Assembly (NCBI RefSeq): GCF_012940005.1
Contig: NZ_SPMX01000016.1
Span: forward strand, 1-59,316
DNA length: 59,316 nt
Direction of reading: 5' to 3'
Source of the DNA: Candidatus Accumulibacter contiguus
GTDB lineage: Bacteria; Pseudomonadota; Gammaproteobacteria; Burkholderiales; Rhodocyclaceae
The notes under the pieces are model-generated. The model did not search any database. It was not told the origin of the DNA and saw only the letters and a list, made by a program, of their open reading frames with translations. How positions within the stretch are numbered: position 1 is the stretch's first letter; every line of letters begins with the position of its first letter. The translations under genes were made by a program, and so were the position numbers. Shown here piece by piece: positions 57,806-59,316 of the stretch.

Positions 57806-58965
57806 CCCTCAGCGTGCAACTGCGCCACGGCAGTCCACCCCTCGATTTTGCCGCCGAGATTCCCGACGGCTGCATCACGGCTCTGGTGGGCCCTTCCGGC
57901 AGCGGCAAGACCTCGATCCTGCGCGCCATTGCCGGCCTGTTGTCCGTCAGGCAGGCACGCGTGGCGCTGGGGATGGAGGTCTGGGCCGAAGGAGAAAAGC
58001 ACCGACCGACGCGCGAACGGTCGATCGGCTTCGTTTCCCAGCATTACGGTCTGTTTCCGCACCTGACGGTACAGGGAAATGTCGAGACTGCACTCCTCCA
58101 TCTGCCGGTCGGCGCCCGTCGGGAACGAGCGTGGCATTGCCTTGCCCTCGCCCATATCGAAGGTCTCGACCAGCGCTATCCCGACGAGCTTTCCGGTGGC
58201 CAGAAGCAGCGCGTGGCACTGGCGCGGGCGATTGCCCGCCAGCCGCAGGTGCTGCTGCTCGACGAGCCCTTCTCCGCCGTTGATCGCAGTACGCGCAAGC
58301 GCCTCTATATGGAATTGCTGCGCCTGCATGAGCAACTCGGTGCGACGGTGCTGCTGGTGACCCATGATCTCGACGAAGCCGCTCAACTGGCCTCGCACCT
58401 GATCCTCCTACGGCATGGGCGACTGGTGCAAGCCGGTGCCACTTCCGAGGTGTTGACGCGCCCTGCGACCGAGGAAGCAGCACGCCTCCTCGACATCCCC
58501 AATATCTTCACTGCCCGGGTGGACAATGCAGCCAGTGGGCGCAGGCTGTTGCTGCGTTGGGGACCACATGCCCTGCGTGTCACCGGCCCGCTGCCGGTGG
58601 GCATCAACAGCGATCTGCGCTGGGCCGTCTTGCCGAACAACGTGCTGCTCGTCCGCCCGGACAAGCCCTGGGGCAGTCACCTCGAGAACCCGCTGCAGGT
58701 CGTGATCGAGGAAGTCATCGAAATGGGCGCCGAAGCCATCGTCCGGCTGCAAGCGCAAGGCCTGCCGGAGGCGCGCCTGCAGATGCGCCTGCCGGTCCGC
58801 GCCGTCCATCGCTACGGGGTTGCGGTCGGCCGGGAAGTGACGGTTTCGCTGCGGGCAGGCGACATCGTGCCGCTGCGCCCAGGGCCGGCATCCGAACAGA
58901 TGAACGATGCATCGAGCGCCCCCCGGTCTAACGGTCATGACTTTTTCAGGCACTCCCGATCATGA
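57802..58965 (+). CDS. modC: Molybdate ABC transporter ATP-binding protein ModC
   Basis: ATPase of the molybdate importer, 387 residues from the GTG overlapping the modB stop. The Walker A is [19 protein letters not shown], the signature LSGGQKQRVALARAIARQPQ, and the Walker B LLLDEPFSAVDRSTRK. A TOBE-type regulatory domain occupies about residues 290-360 (LQVVIEEVIEMGAEAIVRLQ). The last twelve residues are read from repeat R3, which supplies the stop codon, so the natural C-terminus was probably shorter. Confidence 0.93.
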   Translation: MTLSVQLRHGSPPLDFAAEIPDGCITALVGPSGSGKTSILRAIAGLLSVRQARVALGMEVWAEGEKHRPTRERSIGFVSQHYGLFPHLTVQGNVETALLHLPVGARRERAWHCLALAHIEGLDQRYPDELSGGQKQRVALARAIARQPQVLLLDEPFSAVDRSTRKRLYMELLRLHEQLGATVLLVTHDLDEAAQLASHLILLRHGRLVQAGATSEVLTRPATEEAARLLDIPNIFTARVDNAASGRRLLLRWGPHALRVTGPLPVGINSDLRWAVLPNNVLLVRPDKPWGSHLENPLQVVIEEVIEMGAEAIVRLQAQGLPEARLQMRLPVRAVHRYGVAVGREVTVSLRAGDIVPLRPGPASEQMNDASSAPRSNGHDFFRHSRS

Positions 58966-58998
58966 AAGTCATGACCGTTTCCCTCTCCCCCGCCCCCT
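58929..58998. repeat. Interspersed repeat copy R3 (left palindrome only)
   Basis: TAACGGTCATGACTTTTTCA followed by the complementary arm AAAGTCATGACCGT and TTCCCTCTCCCCC, as at 41.4 and 56.9 kb. The second and third palindromes are missing. It overlaps the 3' end of modC. Confidence 0.88.
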
Positions 58999-59062
58999 TG
59001 TATGCTTCGTTTTGTGGTTTTTCGTTCGTTCAAGAGAGGAGATGAAGTCATGGCTGGAAGGG

Positions 59063-59136
59063 TGTCAAGAGGACCGTGGAATAAATGCGAGAGAGGTATT
59101 TTTCTCTTGCGTTTATGCCGCGAAAGCCTCTTGACA
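59063..59136. repeat. Nested near-palindrome downstream of modC
   Basis: Outer arms TGTCAAGAGG (59063-59072) and CCTCTTGACA (59127-59136) are perfect. Inner arms ATAAATGCGAGAGA (59081-59094) and TCTCTTGCGTTTAT (59103-59116) pair with two mismatches that keep G-U pairing. The whole could fold as a hairpin RNA or be a miniature element. It is less GC-rich than its surroundings. An ATG at 59042 opens a 30-codon frame across it, without support as a gene. Confidence 0.6.
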
Positions 59137-59316
59137 TCCTGTAAGCCAAGTACACTTGAGGCAGGGGCTGGGGAGGGGTTGATCATCCCCGGCCGCTGCC
59201 TCACGGCGAGTGCGGGGTTTGGGGCAGAGCCCCAAGGTTTAGGTCGTAGAGTGCCACGGAGGTGTGGTGGAAACGAGTTCGGAAGGCGACGCACAGCCCG
59301 ACGCCCCTCTGGGACA
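59137..59316. other. Right-edge intergenic DNA, no gene recognised
   Basis: GC-rich DNA after the near-palindrome holds no convincing gene up to the window edge. It contains the short palindrome GGGGCAGAGCCCC near 59220-59233. Confidence 0.4.

Noticed and set aside
59042-59134. 30-codon frame starting MKSWLEGCQEDRG
   Set aside because: It runs across the near-palindrome, has no ribosome binding site with proper spacing and no recognisable family.

Overview
This 59.3 kb, GC-rich window is densely packed, with short operons on both strands, and reads as chromosome of a betaproteobacterium. The exbB-exbD-lpxK-Trm112-kdsB-adk order, the xseA-sodB pair, the rubredoxin-pilGHIJ-chpA block, the pyrR-pyrB-pyrC' block and a K+-independent H+-pyrophosphatase with an OmpA-like tail all fit the Rhodocyclales; a relative of Candidatus Accumulibacter is my inference from gene content and the interspersed repeats, not a database result. 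No rRNA, tRNA, CRISPR array or prophage was seen. The only recognisable IS gene is a transposase fragment cut by the left edge.

Layout. 1-0.3 kb: IS1634-type transposase N-terminus. 0.5-6.9 kb (minus): envelope and energy operon exbB, exbD, lpxK, Trm112-like, kdsB, adk, hppA. 7.2-9.3 kb (plus): xseA, sodB. 9.4-10.4 kb (minus): cytochrome b561 and a PepSY protein. 10.6-12.8 kb: proteostasis block, cbpA-cbpM (minus) divergent from two Hsp20 genes (plus) behind an RpoH-like promoter. 13.0-15.2 kb: cutA, dsbD. 15.2-20.1 kb (minus): kup, a secreted beta-helix protein and a membrane-anchored C13 (legumain-like) peptidase. 20.3-23.5 kb: divergent Mg2+ transporters mgtE and a frameshifted corA. 23.6-26.4 kb (minus): thiD, thiE, hemL. 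26.5-35.7 kb (plus): rubredoxin and the type IV pilus chemosensory genes pilG, pilH, pilI, pilJ, chpA. 35.7-37.2 kb (minus): photolyase. 37.2-41.1 kb (plus): algH (frameshifted), ruvX, pyrR, pyrB, pyrC'. 41.1-46.2 kb (minus): a HupK/HoxV-like gene followed by hypA, hypB, hypF, hypC. 46.4-53.4 kb (plus): complete cytochrome c maturation operon ccmABCDEFGHI (ccmH frameshifted). 53.5-56.7 kb: a DMT transporter, then a polar amino acid ABC transporter (minus). 57.1-59.0 kb: modB-modC without modA.

Working together: the hyp genes (NiFe-hydrogenase maturation) and the ccm genes (c-type cytochromes) diverge from one intergenic region with a perfect FNR/Anr palindrome, placed correctly for activation of the hyp side, so anaerobic respiratory metallo-enzyme assembly may be co-controlled. 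Hydrogenase structural genes and hypD/hypE are not in the window.

Two genome-level patterns stand out. First, an interspersed palindromic repeat occurs at five loci between 38 and 59 kb and supplies the stop codons of at least four genes. Second, four +1 frameshifts in three otherwise intact genes (corA twice, algH, ccmH) all sit in homopolymers of seven or more bases, which points to sequencing error or slippage rather than decay.
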